DNA of 64,000 bases, taken from assembly GCF_025949665.1 (NCBI RefSeq), contig NZ_JAPDFT010000001.1:744001-808000 (forward strand). The letters are read 5' to 3'. A program made the translations under genes and the position numbers. The notes under the pieces are model-generated. The model did no database searches, was not told where the DNA came from, and worked only from the letters and a program-made list of their open reading frames with translations. Below are positions 48,886-58,293 of this stretch, piece by piece. Position 1 is the first letter of the stretch. Each line of letters begins with the position of its first letter. This stretch comes from Chryseobacterium viscerum (GTDB taxonomy: Bacteria > Bacteroidota > Bacteroidia > Flavobacteriales > Weeksellaceae).

Positions 48886-51007
48886 ATTTAAAAATCTTCT
48901 GAATCACATTTCCAATCTCCACAAAGTCTCCGTGATTTCCTACAGAACGTATTTCCGGACTGTTTTTATCATATTCTGAGAAAGGGAAAATCAGAAGGTA
49001 ATTGTTATCATTCAGATTTCTGTTCAGAAGTTCCGGGATCAGCCTCATTCTTGGAATATAAGATTTCATACCACGTTTTGCCATTAGAATAATCAAGGCT
49101 TCATCATCTTTCAATTGGGCAGCAGTTCTTTCGCCGTCCTGCCAGGTATTCATGATAATAAACTCAGCTTCTATATTGGCTTTTTTTATGATTTTCTGAA
49201 GAATATCAATAATATTTTCCGGAGCATAAAAGACAACCGTAGCACCGGAATTTCTGGCAATATTCCAGACTCTCAGCAATGCGTGGAAGAATCCCGCTTC
49301 CTGATGAGCATTTTCAGGAATCATCACGGCATATTTTTTAATGGTAGAAAGCGGTTGTGCAGCATGATATACCAATACATTCACATCGTCATTCTGCAGA
49401 TAACCGTTGTAAAGATTATACACAAAAGAAGGGGAAAACCCTTTTTCATCCTCTAATCCGATGATGAGATCTGTAATTTTCTGTTCTTTAATAACATTAT
49501 TGACTCCATTAACGACGTCATTGTCATACCTTTTTAAGGCCTGCAGTTTCACATCTGCGGCTGCGGCTGCATCTGCGGCCTGATGAAGAAGTTTCTCAGC
49601 ATTCTTTACAGAAGATTCATTTTTATCTTCATTGATCACATTTAAAGCAAAAAGATCCTCTGTATTGGAGTGGGCTTTGATCAGAATTCCGAGATTCACC
49701 ATTCGCTCAACAGTTGCCTCGTGGTTGATGGCCAATAGAATACTTTCCTCTTCATGCGTATTCCCTGAAACAGTATCTTCATTATCACTTTCAGCAATTT
49801 TCTGAGCGCTCGCCATGGAAATAAAGGAAGAGATGGTACATGAAATAAGGATCAGCAGAATACTTCCGTTCAGTACGTGTTCATTTAATAATCTTACAGG
49901 TTCTCCGGTTTCGGTTTCGGAAAGGATGATGTTGTATCCTACCATTACTGAAGCCAATGTAGCTGCTGCAGAGGCAGAACTTAACCCAAATATAAGTTTT
50001 CCTTCCTCTTTGGTCAGCCTGAATGTTTTCTGAGTCGCCACGGCAGAAAGATATTTTCCACCAATAGAAGCTACCAGCATAATTCCCGCTACTTCCAATG
50101 TTTCCCAGCTTTTGAAGAACACTTTGAAATCAATCAGCATTCCTACACTGATCAGGAAGAAAGGAATAAAGATGGCATTTCCCACAAATTCAACTCTGTT
50201 CATTAAAGAAGAAGTGTGAGGAATAAGTCGGTTTAAAGCCAAGCCGGCAAAGAAAGCTCCAATAATCGCTTCCACACCGGCCAGTTCAGCAAGCATGGCA
50301 GCCAGATAAATCATGACCAATACGAAAATATACTGTGAGATTTTATCATCCACTCTTTTGAAAAACCAACGCCCTATAATAGGAAATACAATAAGTACAA
50401 TTAAAGCAAACACTACAAATGAGACGGATAATTTAACCCAAAACTCTGTTCCAACATCTCCTTGAGACATTCCCACAATCACAGCCAGTACCAATAAGGC
50501 CAGGATATCTGTGATCATCGTACCTCCAACGGTGATATTAACAGCTTTATTTTTCGCAATTCCTAACTTACTCACTAACGGATAAGCAATAAGAGTATGA
50601 GATGAAAAAAGGCTGGCAAACAGAATAGAAGTCAGCATTGAAAAGTGAAGAAGGTAGTAACCTCCCAAATATCCCAGTACAAAAGGAACGGTAAAAGTAT
50701 AAATACCAAAAGTGAGACTTTTCCATTTATTCTTTTTAAAATCACCCATATCGATTTCAAGCCCTGCCAGGAACATGATGTAAAGCAATCCGGTAGTTCC
50801 CGTCACAACAATGCTGCTATCCCTTGATAATACATTGAATCCGTTCGGACCAATAACGGCTCCGGCGATGATAAGTCCCAGCAGGTGTGGAACTTTAATT
50901 TTATTTAGTAGCAATGGCGCTGCCAGGATGATGACCAGTACCAACAGGAACTTAAGTACCGGATCTTCTATGGGAAAACTCAGGTTGTGTATACTCAGTA
51001 AAATCAT
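48884..51007 (-). CDS. CPA2-type cation/proton antiporter with C-terminal universal-stress-like region
   Basis: 707 residues. The N-terminal 400 residues have about 12 spans with family features: LLGLIIAGAVIGPNGFNVLS (about 42-61), YLAAMLAELAGVEAIIGAFF (about 234-253) and IGGKYLSAVA. The remaining 300 residues are soluble and carry universal-stress-protein-like strands (EESILLAINHEATVERMVNL; FIIMNTWQDGERTAAQLK). It resembles KefB-type Na+ or K+/H+ antiporters but lacks a TrkA-N domain. It is co-directional with the lipoprotein at 51014 (gap 6 bp) and probably co-transcribed with it. Confidence 0.9.
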   Translation of the reverse strand: MILLSIHNLSFPIEDPVLKFLLVLVIILAAPLLLNKIKVPHLLGLIIAGAVIGPNGFNVLSRDSSIVVTGTTGLLYIMFLAGLEIDMGDFKKNKWKSLTFGIYTFTVPFVLGYLGGYYLLHFSMLTSILFASLFSSHTLIAYPLVSKLGIAKNKAVNITVGGTMITDILALLVLAVIVGMSQGDVGTEFWVKLSVSFVVFALIVLIVFPIIGRWFFKRVDDKISQYIFVLVMIYLAAMLAELAGVEAIIGAFFAGLALNRLIPHTSSLMNRVEFVGNAIFIPFFLISVGMLIDFKVFFKSWETLEVAGIMLVASIGGKYLSAVATQKTFRLTKEEGKLIFGLSSASAAATLASVMVGYNIILSETETGEPVRLLNEHVLNGSILLILISCTISSFISMASAQKIAESDNEDTVSGNTHEEESILLAINHEATVERMVNLGILIKAHSNTEDLFALNVINEDKNESSVKNAEKLLHQAADAAAAADVKLQALKRYDNDVVNGVNNVIKEQKITDLIIGLEDEKGFSPSFVYNLYNGYLQNDDVNVLVYHAAQPLSTIKKYAVMIPENAHQEAGFFHALLRVWNIARNSGATVVFYAPENIIDILQKIIKKANIEAEFIIMNTWQDGERTAAQLKDDEALIILMAKRGMKSYIPRMRLIPELLNRNLNDNNYLLIFPFSEYDKNSPEIRSVGNHGDFVEIGNVIQKIFK

Positions 51008-51013
51008 AAGTGT

Positions 51014-51580
51014 TTATTTTGTGGAACGTACTAATTCAACAGAGAACTTGGCGGTACAGCCATCCGATGTGATGGTTCTTGTTCCTTTGATCTTGTTGTC
51101 CGAAATATCATTAAGAAGAACGCTCATTTCTACATTTTTTTTTGCCGTAGAATCTGTTTTGAAAGACAATCTGATCTCATTATTTTCAAATTTGCCCGTA
51201 TACAGCCTTACCAGATTATTGTTATTGATAATTTTGGTAATAGGCTGGGTAGAATCGTTATCGAATTCCCATATGTCAGTACGCTGGTCACCCACAGCAT
51301 ATTCACTGCAGTTGGATTCCGTACAGATTACCTTTCCGTTCCATGGACCGGAGATTTCCGTGGGCCAGGCAGCAGCAATCACCACAGAATCTTTTTTGGC
51401 GAAAATACTGTCCCTCATTTTCAGAAGCGACTGATATTCGGATTCTTTCTTAGCGAATACTTTTTCTTTTTCTAATAATTGCTTCTCTCTGTCTGTCAGA
51501 TTTTTCTCCTTCTCTTTGTAATCACAGCTTACAAGAAGAAAAGAAGAGACCAGAAATAAAAAAAATGTGTTTTTCAGCAT
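51014..51580 (-). CDS. Lipoprotein with coiled coil, unknown
   Basis: 188 residues from the ATG at 51580, which opens into a lipobox (NTFFLFLVSSFLLVSCDY); a longer GTG-started frame reaching 51784 would place 68 unlikely residues before it and overlap the neighbour. Residues 22-60 are a charged coiled coil (KEKEKNLTDREKQLLEKEKV), then a beta-rich domain (TEISGPWNGKVICTESNCSE). The gene is 6 bp before the antiporter gene. Probably periplasmic, on the outer or inner membrane; role unknown. Confidence 0.75.
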   Translation of the reverse strand: MLKNTFFLFLVSSFLLVSCDYKEKEKNLTDREKQLLEKEKVFAKKESEYQSLLKMRDSIFAKKDSVVIAAAWPTEISGPWNGKVICTESNCSEYAVGDQRTDIWEFDNDSTQPITKIINNNNLVRLYTGKFENNEIRLSFKTDSTAKKNVEMSVLLNDISDNKIKGTRTITSDGCTAKFSVELVRSTK

Positions 51581-51722
51581 ATTGTATCGGTTGGAGTATA
51601 CAATATAGGAAAAATGGAGAGAATATGAAACCCCATCTGAAACGGATCCTGTTTTAATTACATTTAATAAGTTAAAAAACAGCCGGATAGATTGGGTGAG
51701 ATTTTTGATATTATTTTCGGCC

Positions 51723-52631
51723 TTAAGACTCGATTCTTTGCCTTTTAAACATCCCCGGTTTGTAATTAATAATAAAAACACCACAGATGATCATTACAGC
51801 GGCGAGGATAAATTTAAATGTCACTTTTTCATCCATAATCAGCCAGCCCAGAAATATCGCAATAATGGTATTGATATAGGCAAGGATAGAAACCTGTACC
51901 GGTGAAATTTTTGTCAGTGCATAGTGAAACGCAAAGAAAGCTGCTACGGAACCAAAAACAGAAAGGTATAACATTGCTGAAATACTTTTAATAGTCCAGT
52001 TTCCGAAGTTATAATTTTCAGAGAACAGGAAGGCAAGAATAATTTGGACAACTCCTGCGAACAAAAACTGATAAAACAGGTTCAACGTTATATTTCCGCT
52101 CTGGATATTTAACTTCTTGGTAAAAATAGTTCCGGAAGCCCAGCCTGCAATAGCACAGAAAAGGAAGATCATACCCATTCTGTAATCAGGGTTGGCCAGA
52201 TCTTTAAGGCCGTCCCAGAAAATAAAAAGAATTCCGCTGAAACATAGCAGAACACCGCTAAGGGCCCGCAAACTGAATTTCTGTAATCCTACCGCCACAC
52301 TTCCAAGGAACACGAGAATAGGTGAACATGCACTGATTAGTGAAGCAAGGCTGCTTGAAACAGTTTCTTCAGCCACAGTAGTCATTCCATTAGCTACCAC
52401 CAGCATCAGGGAAGCGAAAATAATCTGATATCCCAAACTTTTCCAGCCAATCCACTTGAATTCCTTTCTGGAAAGTAGAACAACAAGCATAATAATAGAA
52501 GCCAGAAACTGACGGATTCCCGCTACAAACCATGCAGGAATTGTTTCCACAGCCACACGTATTGCTAAAAAGGTAGTTCCCCATACCATAGCAACGGTAA
52601 TAACAGCAAAAATGAGTTTATAATCTTTCAA
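51723..52631 (-). CDS. EamA/DMT-superfamily permease
   Basis: 302 residues, ten spans, using a TTG start at 52631 (MKDYKLIFAVITVAMVWGTT). The alternative TTG at 52652 would lie at or upstream of the transcript start expected from the box at 52654-52661. The two EamA halves are visible: FLAIRVAVETIPAWFVAGIR (about 20-39) and the repeat ending AILAYINTIIAIFLGWLIM-like (SILAYINTIIAIFLGWLIMD). EamA proteins export amino acids, nucleotides or drugs; the substrate is unknown. It is read towards the lipoprotein but with a 143-bp gap. Confidence 0.87.
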   Translation of the reverse strand: MKDYKLIFAVITVAMVWGTTFLAIRVAVETIPAWFVAGIRQFLASIIMLVVLLSRKEFKWIGWKSLGYQIIFASLMLVVANGMTTVAEETVSSSLASLISACSPILVFLGSVAVGLQKFSLRALSGVLLCFSGILFIFWDGLKDLANPDYRMGMIFLFCAIAGWASGTIFTKKLNIQSGNITLNLFYQFLFAGVVQIILAFLFSENYNFGNWTIKSISAMLYLSVFGSVAAFFAFHYALTKISPVQVSILAYINTIIAIFLGWLIMDEKVTFKFILAAVMIICGVFIINYKPGMFKRQRIES

Positions 52632-52653
52632 CGTAAATAAGTAGTGTAACAAA

Positions 52654-52661
52654 CAAATGTA
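52654..52661 (-). promoter_or_regulatory. -7 element TACATTTG of the EamA gene
   Basis: Perfect TAnnTTTG on the minus strand, about 22 bp upstream of the chosen TTG start. Confidence 0.5.
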
Positions 52662-52854
52662 GAGGTTTTAAAATGATTATGATGGATACAGTTGTTTCAA
52701 TTTTTGATGATACAGATTGAGGGAGGAAGGGTGGTGGTTGTATAGTTGCTAGTTATCTGGTTGATGCTTAGTTTAGTTTAATTGAGATATTTAATGGATT
52801 TTAAAGAACCTCCAGCTTCCCTTTCCCCAGCTTCCAGCTTAAATTTTTATTTTT

Positions 52855-52862
52855 TATCTTTG
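52855..52862 (+). promoter_or_regulatory. -7 element TATCTTTG of purE
   Basis: Perfect TAnnTTTG 20 bp before the purE ATG. The stretch 52806-52845 upstream has CTTCCAG-like text in approximate 7-bp phase. No gene is seen in 52662-52854. Confidence 0.5.
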
Positions 52863-52882
52863 GACATCTAATAAAATTGAAG

Positions 52883-53386
52883 ATGGTAGGAATTATTATG
52901 GGCAGTCAGAGTGATCTGCCGATCATGGAACAGGCTGCAAATTTTCTTAAAAGCCTTGATATCCCTTATGAACTCACTGTAGTTTCAGCACACAGAACAC
53001 CGGAAAGAATGTTCGATTATGCAAAAACTGCTCAGGAAAGAGGTCTGAAGGTTATTGTAGCAGGAGCTGGAGGAGCAGCGCACCTTCCCGGAATGGTGGC
53101 AAGCTGTACAACACTTCCTGTGATTGGAGTTCCGATCTTGTCCAGTAATTCTATAGACGGATGGGATTCTGTTTTATCTATTCTTCAGATGCCCGGCGGA
53201 ATTCCGGTAGCTACCGTGGCGTTGAACGGAGCTTTAAATGCAGGAATTTTAGCAGCAAAAATTTTAGGAAGCAGTAATGAGGAAGTAGCTGCAAAACTTC
53301 AGAAATATCAGGATTCCTTAAAAGATAAAGTTTTAGGAACGGTAGATGATATCAAAGCCCAGCACCCTAATCATTTTGACAAATAG
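52883..53386 (+). CDS. purE: N5-carboxyaminoimidazole ribonucleotide mutase
   Basis: 167 residues from the ATG at 52883 (MVGIIMGSQSDLPIMEQAAN), the family's normal start; a TTG 6 bp upstream is less likely. VVSAHRTPERMFDYAKTAQE (about 38-57, with catalytic His and Arg) and IVAGAGGAAHLPGMVASCTT follow. Class I PurE isomerises N5-CAIR to CAIR in purine synthesis, the step after PurK (47617-48729). A terminator lies between it and the convergent surface-protein operon. Confidence 0.95.
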   Translation: MVGIIMGSQSDLPIMEQAANFLKSLDIPYELTVVSAHRTPERMFDYAKTAQERGLKVIVAGAGGAAHLPGMVASCTTLPVIGVPILSSNSIDGWDSVLSILQMPGGIPVATVALNGALNAGILAAKILGSSNEEVAAKLQKYQDSLKDKVLGTVDDIKAQHPNHFDK

Positions 53387-53408
53387 TTGATCTTAATACT
53401 CAAAATAA

Positions 53409-53432
53409 AAGCCTCACTTTTCAGCGAGGCTT
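53409..53432. terminator. Bidirectional terminator, purE and surface-protein operon
   Basis: Arms aagcctc (53409-53415) and gaggctt (53426-53432), flanked by A- and T-rich runs. It sits between two convergent transcripts. Confidence 0.75.
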
Positions 53433-53439
53433 CTTTGTT

Positions 53440-54999
53440 TTATTTCTTGATGAATTTTGAAGAGATTGTTTTATCTTTCAGAATGAGTTGTAAAATGTAA
53501 TTTCCTTTCGGTAATGATCCTACATTAATCATATCCCTATTAGGGTTTCCTTCAAGTACCAGTCTTCCAGCTGCATCAAAAATTCTATACTTTTTAATGT
53601 CACTTAGTCCTTCAATATGAATATCATCCACAGCGGGATTGGGATATAGTGAAAGTTTTTTATTCAGCTTGACTTCTGATGAAGACAGTAAACAGTTTCC
53701 TACTGTATCACCGGACATCATCCATCCTTTGCTGATGAGAATATTCCTTTTATCTGCGGCATTGGAAGCATAAGTCAAAGGGGTTACAATATCTAAATCA
53801 ACATTATTGGCAGTATCAGGATTATCTGCCCATCCTGCGAGTGTTTTACTGAAATTTTCACAATCCATTCCTGTCTGCATAAAAGCCTGGGCTCCATTAT
53901 TAACGCTGGCAAGATTCCAGCTTGCAAGGGAATGATTAAAGTTGGGTGTTTCCTTAAGAATCTGATCTATTCTGGTAACCTTGGTCATATCCCAGTTTTC
54001 AAGGGAATGACTATAGGCCGTGCAGCCATGAATAGCATGGGCCATATTGCTAATTTTAGACGTATTCCAATTATTTAAGGATTGATTGAAACCGGAATCA
54101 AAATGGAACATAAAACGAATGTCTTCAAGACTTGAGGTATCCCAGTTATCCATGGGTTGATTATAGTTTGGACAAAGAGCAAACATCCATTTCATATCAG
54201 TTACATTGGAAACATTCCAGTTGTTCAATTTTTGGTTAAAAATCCCTCTTCCTGCAAACATAAAACTGAGATCAGTTGCTGACGACATATTCCAGCTATT
54301 AAAATAAGGAGGATTGAACTGATCGGGAATTGAAGTATTGATACTATCAAAGATAATAGAAAACATAAATCTGAATTTCTTAATCTTAGAAGTATTCCAG
54401 TTTTGCATGGAGCTTGCGCCTGTAAAGGTTTTTGCACCGTAAAACATATAAGAAGCATCTTCAACATTACTAAGATCTGGAATATCAGTTGCAGTGAGCT
54501 GAATCAGTTTACATTGGCTGAAAGCACTGTTCATTGTTGTCCATGCAATATTTCCCCATTGTTCTATTTCCAGTATTTTATCGGCGCTTCCGTTAATCTG
54601 CCAGACCGGAAAAATCTGATCCGGAAGTTGAACCTCCTGTACATCTCCAAATTTTATGTGTTGAAAAACTCCATTCCCGTTACTCACTTTTACTCTATAT
54701 TTTGCATCATTCTTTTCTGCCATTGATGTACCGAAATCAATAAAAACCTGTTTTGTAGAGGTTATATTGGTAAGAGAACCATTGTGCTGGGGATAGTCTA
54801 CCTCTTCCCAATAAATATCATAGTTTTCGCCAATTCCGGGAAACCATATCTGTTGGTCATTTGCCTGATAGGGTGCACTTACGGTGATAGGCTGTATTAC
54901 AGTAGAGGCAGGTTTCCAGATAGTGATAAATTCATTCTGGGCTTTCACAATGAATATCAGCAGAATAAAAAAGCTTACCACAATTTTTTTGAATACCAT
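53440..54999 (-). CDS. BspA-like (DUF285 repeat) T9SS surface protein, paralogue 1
   Basis: 519 residues. Signal peptide (VFKKIVVSFFILLIFIVKAQ), a conserved N-terminal head (NEFITIWKPASTVIQPITVS; IWFPGIGENYDIYWEEVDYP), about eight DUF285 repeats of about 25 residues (FNQKLNNWNVSNVTDMKWMF; YNQPMDNWDTSSLEDIRFMF), a linker and a type A sorting domain (YPNPAVDDIHIEG to SSKFIKK). BspA-like repeats form leucine-rich-repeat-like solenoids that bind host or matrix proteins in oral Bacteroidota. It is last of five head-to-tail paralogues and very close to paralogue 2. Ligand unknown. Confidence 0.9.
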   Translation of the reverse strand: MVFKKIVVSFFILLIFIVKAQNEFITIWKPASTVIQPITVSAPYQANDQQIWFPGIGENYDIYWEEVDYPQHNGSLTNITSTKQVFIDFGTSMAEKNDAKYRVKVSNGNGVFQHIKFGDVQEVQLPDQIFPVWQINGSADKILEIEQWGNIAWTTMNSAFSQCKLIQLTATDIPDLSNVEDASYMFYGAKTFTGASSMQNWNTSKIKKFRFMFSIIFDSINTSIPDQFNPPYFNSWNMSSATDLSFMFAGRGIFNQKLNNWNVSNVTDMKWMFALCPNYNQPMDNWDTSSLEDIRFMFHFDSGFNQSLNNWNTSKISNMAHAIHGCTAYSHSLENWDMTKVTRIDQILKETPNFNHSLASWNLASVNNGAQAFMQTGMDCENFSKTLAGWADNPDTANNVDLDIVTPLTYASNAADKRNILISKGWMMSGDTVGNCLLSSSEVKLNKKLSLYPNPAVDDIHIEGLSDIKKYRIFDAAGRLVLEGNPNRDMINVGSLPKGNYILQLILKDKTISSKFIKK

Positions 55000-55015
55000 A
55001 TGGATGATTTTATAG

Positions 55016-56572
55016 TTATTTCTTAATGAATTTTGAAGAAACTGTTTTTTCTTTCATGATCAGTTGTATCATATAGTTTCCTTTTGGCAAAGAGCTTACA
55101 TTGATCAGATCATTATTAGGATTTCCTTCCTTTACGAGTCTTCCGGCAACGTCGTAAATTTTATAACCATTCATACCAGCTAACCCTTCAATGTGAATAT
55201 CTTCAACGGCCGGATTAGGGTAGAGCAGAGGTTTTTTATTCAGTTTCAGATCTGATGAAGACAATAAACAGCTTCCTACTGAGTCACCATTGATGACCCA
55301 TCCTTTATTGATAAGAATATCTCTCTTGTCAGATACATTTGAGGCATATTTAAGTCCGGTTACCATACCTAATCCAACATTGTTTGCTGTATTGAAATTA
55401 TCGGCCCAGCCCAGAAGTGTTTTACTGTAATTTTCACAATTAATACCTGTTATATTTAGAGCGCCATTACCATCGATAACAGAAGCTAAGTTCCAGTTTC
55501 CTAACGGTTGATTAAAACTTGAAGCACCGTTAAGAATCTGATCTATTTTTGTTACTTTAGTCATATCCCAGCTTTCTAAAGATTGATTGAAAGATGTGCA
55601 TCCATGGAAGATATGCGCCATATTGGTAACCTTGGAAGTATTCCAGTTCAGTTGCTGATTAAAAACCGGGATCATATGAAACATGAAATGCATATCTTCA
55701 AGACTGGAAGTATCCCAGTTGTCCAGACGCTGATTGAAGCTAAGACATTGGCCAAACATCCAGCTCATATCCGTCACATTAGAGACGTCCCAGCTATTAA
55801 GAGTTTGGTTAAAGTGAGTTCTGTTTCCAAACATATAGCTTAGATTCGTAGCAGAGGACATATTCCAGCTATCAAAATAAGGTGGGTTAAACTGATCTGT
55901 CAGTGTAGCAGGCGTTACATCAAACAAAAGCGAAAACATAAAACTGAAATTCTGGATTTTTGAAGTATCCCAGTTCTGCATAGAGCTGGCACCTGTAAAA
56001 CTTGTTGTACCGTAAAACATGAAAGACGCATCTGCCACATTAGTAAGATCAGGAATATCTTCTGCCGTAAGCACCATGAGTCTGCACAAACTAAATGCAC
56101 TGTTCATAGCTGTCCATGAAATATTACCCCACTGTTCTATTTCTAATAATTTATCTGTACTTCCGTTGACCTGCCAGATGGGAAAGAGTTCGTCAGGAGT
56201 TAAGAAAACCTGGGGAGAACCAAATTTTATTTGTTTGAAAGAACCGTTGCCATTACTTACTTTTACTCTGTATTTTGCATCATTCCCATCTGCGATGGAT
56301 GTTCCGAAATCAATGAGAACCTGCTTGGTAGAAGTAACGTTGGTAAGTGTACCATTGTGTTGGGGATATCCTACTTCCTCCCAATATATGTTATAATTTT
56401 CACCAATTCCGGGAAACCATATTTGCTGGAGGCTTGCCTGATAGGGCGCATCTACATTTACTGCTGGTATTGCAGTGGATGCCGGCTTCCAAATCGTAAT
56501 GAATTCATTTTGTGCTTTCGCAACGAAAACCACCATTAGAAAAATGAGGGTAGGGATTTTTTTTAATAGCAT
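55016..56572 (-). CDS. BspA-like (DUF285 repeat) T9SS surface protein, paralogue 2
   Basis: 518 residues, the closest sister of paralogue 1. Shared head (NEFITIWKPASTAIPAVNVD; IWFPGIGENYNIYWEEVGYP), repeats such as FNQTLNSWDVSNVTDMSWMF and FNQRLDNWDTSSLEDMHFMF, and a tail (LYPNPAVEDIHIEGLAG to SSKFIKK). The stop lies 16 bp before the start of paralogue 1, too close for a separate promoter, which supports a polycistronic array. The high similarity to paralogue 1 over the whole length points to a fairly recent duplication. Confidence 0.9.
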   Translation of the reverse strand: MLLKKIPTLIFLMVVFVAKAQNEFITIWKPASTAIPAVNVDAPYQASLQQIWFPGIGENYNIYWEEVGYPQHNGTLTNVTSTKQVLIDFGTSIADGNDAKYRVKVSNGNGSFKQIKFGSPQVFLTPDELFPIWQVNGSTDKLLEIEQWGNISWTAMNSAFSLCRLMVLTAEDIPDLTNVADASFMFYGTTSFTGASSMQNWDTSKIQNFSFMFSLLFDVTPATLTDQFNPPYFDSWNMSSATNLSYMFGNRTHFNQTLNSWDVSNVTDMSWMFGQCLSFNQRLDNWDTSSLEDMHFMFHMIPVFNQQLNWNTSKVTNMAHIFHGCTSFNQSLESWDMTKVTKIDQILNGASSFNQPLGNWNLASVIDGNGALNITGINCENYSKTLLGWADNFNTANNVGLGMVTGLKYASNVSDKRDILINKGWVINGDSVGSCLLSSSDLKLNKKPLLYPNPAVEDIHIEGLAGMNGYKIYDVAGRLVKEGNPNNDLINVSSLPKGNYMIQLIMKEKTVSSKFIKK

Positions 56573-56587
56573 ATCTAGCGTTTATGA

Positions 56588-58261
56588 TTATTTTTTGATG
56601 AATTTTAAGTTTTGAATATCTTCTTTTGAAGAAAGCTGTAAAATATAGCTTCCGGGAGCTAAAGCCTGAACATTGATCTGTTCATTCTCCAGATTTCCAC
56701 TTAAAACAATTCTTCCGCTTAGGTCGATAATTTTAAAGTCTTTTGCACGGGAATTTTTTACATAAATAATATGGGTGGCAGGGTTCGGATATATGCTGAG
56801 ATCACCTTTCACCTTTACATCAGAAGTCCCAAGGAAGGATTGACATTCTCCGTTATATGTATCTCCACTGATTGTCCAGCCTTTGTTGTTAATCAGATAG
56901 TTTCTGGCAGTTATTGCTGCATTATGGGAATAAGTAAGAGGTGAAACTGAAGATAGGTTAATATTATTTGGTGTCGAAGAATTCAGACTCCAGCCATACA
57001 GTATGCTGTCATAGTTCTGGCAGTTCAGTGCAGAATTTTTAAACATATTAGTGGCGTACAGTAAAGAACCCAGATTCCAGCTTCCTAAATTTTGATTAAA
57101 AACAATTGCATTACTGAACATGTTATTCATGTTTTTTACTAAAGCTACATTCCATTTTCCTATATTCTGATTGAATTTTTTAGCACCATTGAACATATCC
57201 TGCATCCATTGTACTTTTCTGGTATCCCAATTGGAAATATTGCTGTTAAAATTCTCAGCATTATTAAACATGCCACTCATAATGGTAGCATTGCCTGTAT
57301 CCCATTGAGATAGATCTTGATTGAAAGTCTTTGCTCCATTAAACATATGATTCATTTCAATAATTTGTGAGGTATTCCAGCTTCCGAGTGGTTGATTGAA
57401 ATTCATAGCATTGGAAAACATGAATTCTGCATCAAGATTACTAGACATATCCCAGTTTCCGATGGGTTGGTTAAACTGTGCAGCTCCACTAAACATAGCC
57501 GTAGTAGCAGTTACTTTGGAAGTGTCCCAGTTGGCCAGAGGCTGATTGAAAAGCTTTGCCACACTGAATGTTATCCCCATCATGGTAACATTGGACGTAT
57601 TCCAGTCTCCAACCGGCTGATTGAATACAAAACACCCTGAAAATGTTCCCAGCAGCGTTGTTACATTGGAAATATTCCAGGTGTTGATACTGGAGTTTCC
57701 TACTAAGCTATAACAGCCTAAAAACATGTGGGACATATCAGTTACCTCTTTCAGATCAGGAATATCTGTTGCTGTAAAATCTAAAATTTTGCACGCCTGA
57801 AATGCCTGTTCCATAGAAGACCACTGAATATTTCCCCATTGTTCTATCAATTGTATTTTATGAACATCTCCTACAATTCCGTTATCATTAAACATATCCC
57901 AGTCGGCAAATCTTATCTGGTGAAAATTTCCGTTTCCGTTACTTACTTTTAACCGGTAAGTGGCATCTGATGGATTAGGGTTTTGAGGCACTCCGAAATC
58001 GATGAGGGTCTGATAAGCAGAAGTTACATTCGTTAAAGTGGCATTGTGAGAAGGGTAGCCTATTTCTTCCCAATAGATCTGATAATTTGTTCCTCTTCCG
58101 GGAAACCAGATTTGATTATTATTTGAGTTAACAGGAATTCCCGCATAAGGATAGGAAGGTGGGGCGAGGCTGGGTTTCCATACCGTGATGAACTCATTTT
58201 GAGCATTTGCAAAGAATATCAGCAAAAGAAAAATGAGTGTTTGGACTTTTCTTACAATCAT
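56588..58261 (-). CDS. BspA-like (DUF285 repeat) T9SS surface protein, paralogue 3
   Basis: 557 residues. Signal peptide, head with a longer insert (KPSLAPPSYPYAGIPVNSNN; IWFPGRGTNYQIYWEEIGYP), about nine regular repeats (FNQPIGNWDMSSNLDAEFMF; FNQDLSQWDTGNATIMSGMF) and a sorting domain (IYPNPATHIIYVKN to NLKFIKK). Its repeats are more uniform than those of paralogues 1 and 2, and its C-terminal domain differs from theirs, more like paralogues 4 and 5. The gap to paralogue 2 is 15 bp. Probable surface adhesin. Confidence 0.9.
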   Translation of the reverse strand: MIVRKVQTLIFLLLIFFANAQNEFITVWKPSLAPPSYPYAGIPVNSNNNQIWFPGRGTNYQIYWEEIGYPSHNATLTNVTSAYQTLIDFGVPQNPNPSDATYRLKVSNGNGNFHQIRFADWDMFNDNGIVGDVHKIQLIEQWGNIQWSSMEQAFQACKILDFTATDIPDLKEVTDMSHMFLGCYSLVGNSSINTWNISNVTTLLGTFSGCFVFNQPVGDWNTSNVTMMGITFSVAKLFNQPLANWDTSKVTATTAMFSGAAQFNQPIGNWDMSSNLDAEFMFSNAMNFNQPLGSWNTSQIIEMNHMFNGAKTFNQDLSQWDTGNATIMSGMFNNAENFNSNISNWDTRKVQWMQDMFNGAKKFNQNIGKWNVALVKNMNNMFSNAIVFNQNLGSWNLGSLLYATNMFKNSALNCQNYDSILYGWSLNSSTPNNINLSSVSPLTYSHNAAITARNYLINNKGWTISGDTYNGECQSFLGTSDVKVKGDLSIYPNPATHIIYVKNSRAKDFKIIDLSGRIVLSGNLENEQINVQALAPGSYILQLSSKEDIQNLKFIKK

Positions 58262-58293
58262 GTTTATAGTTTTATGGTTATTAGTTTTTATTG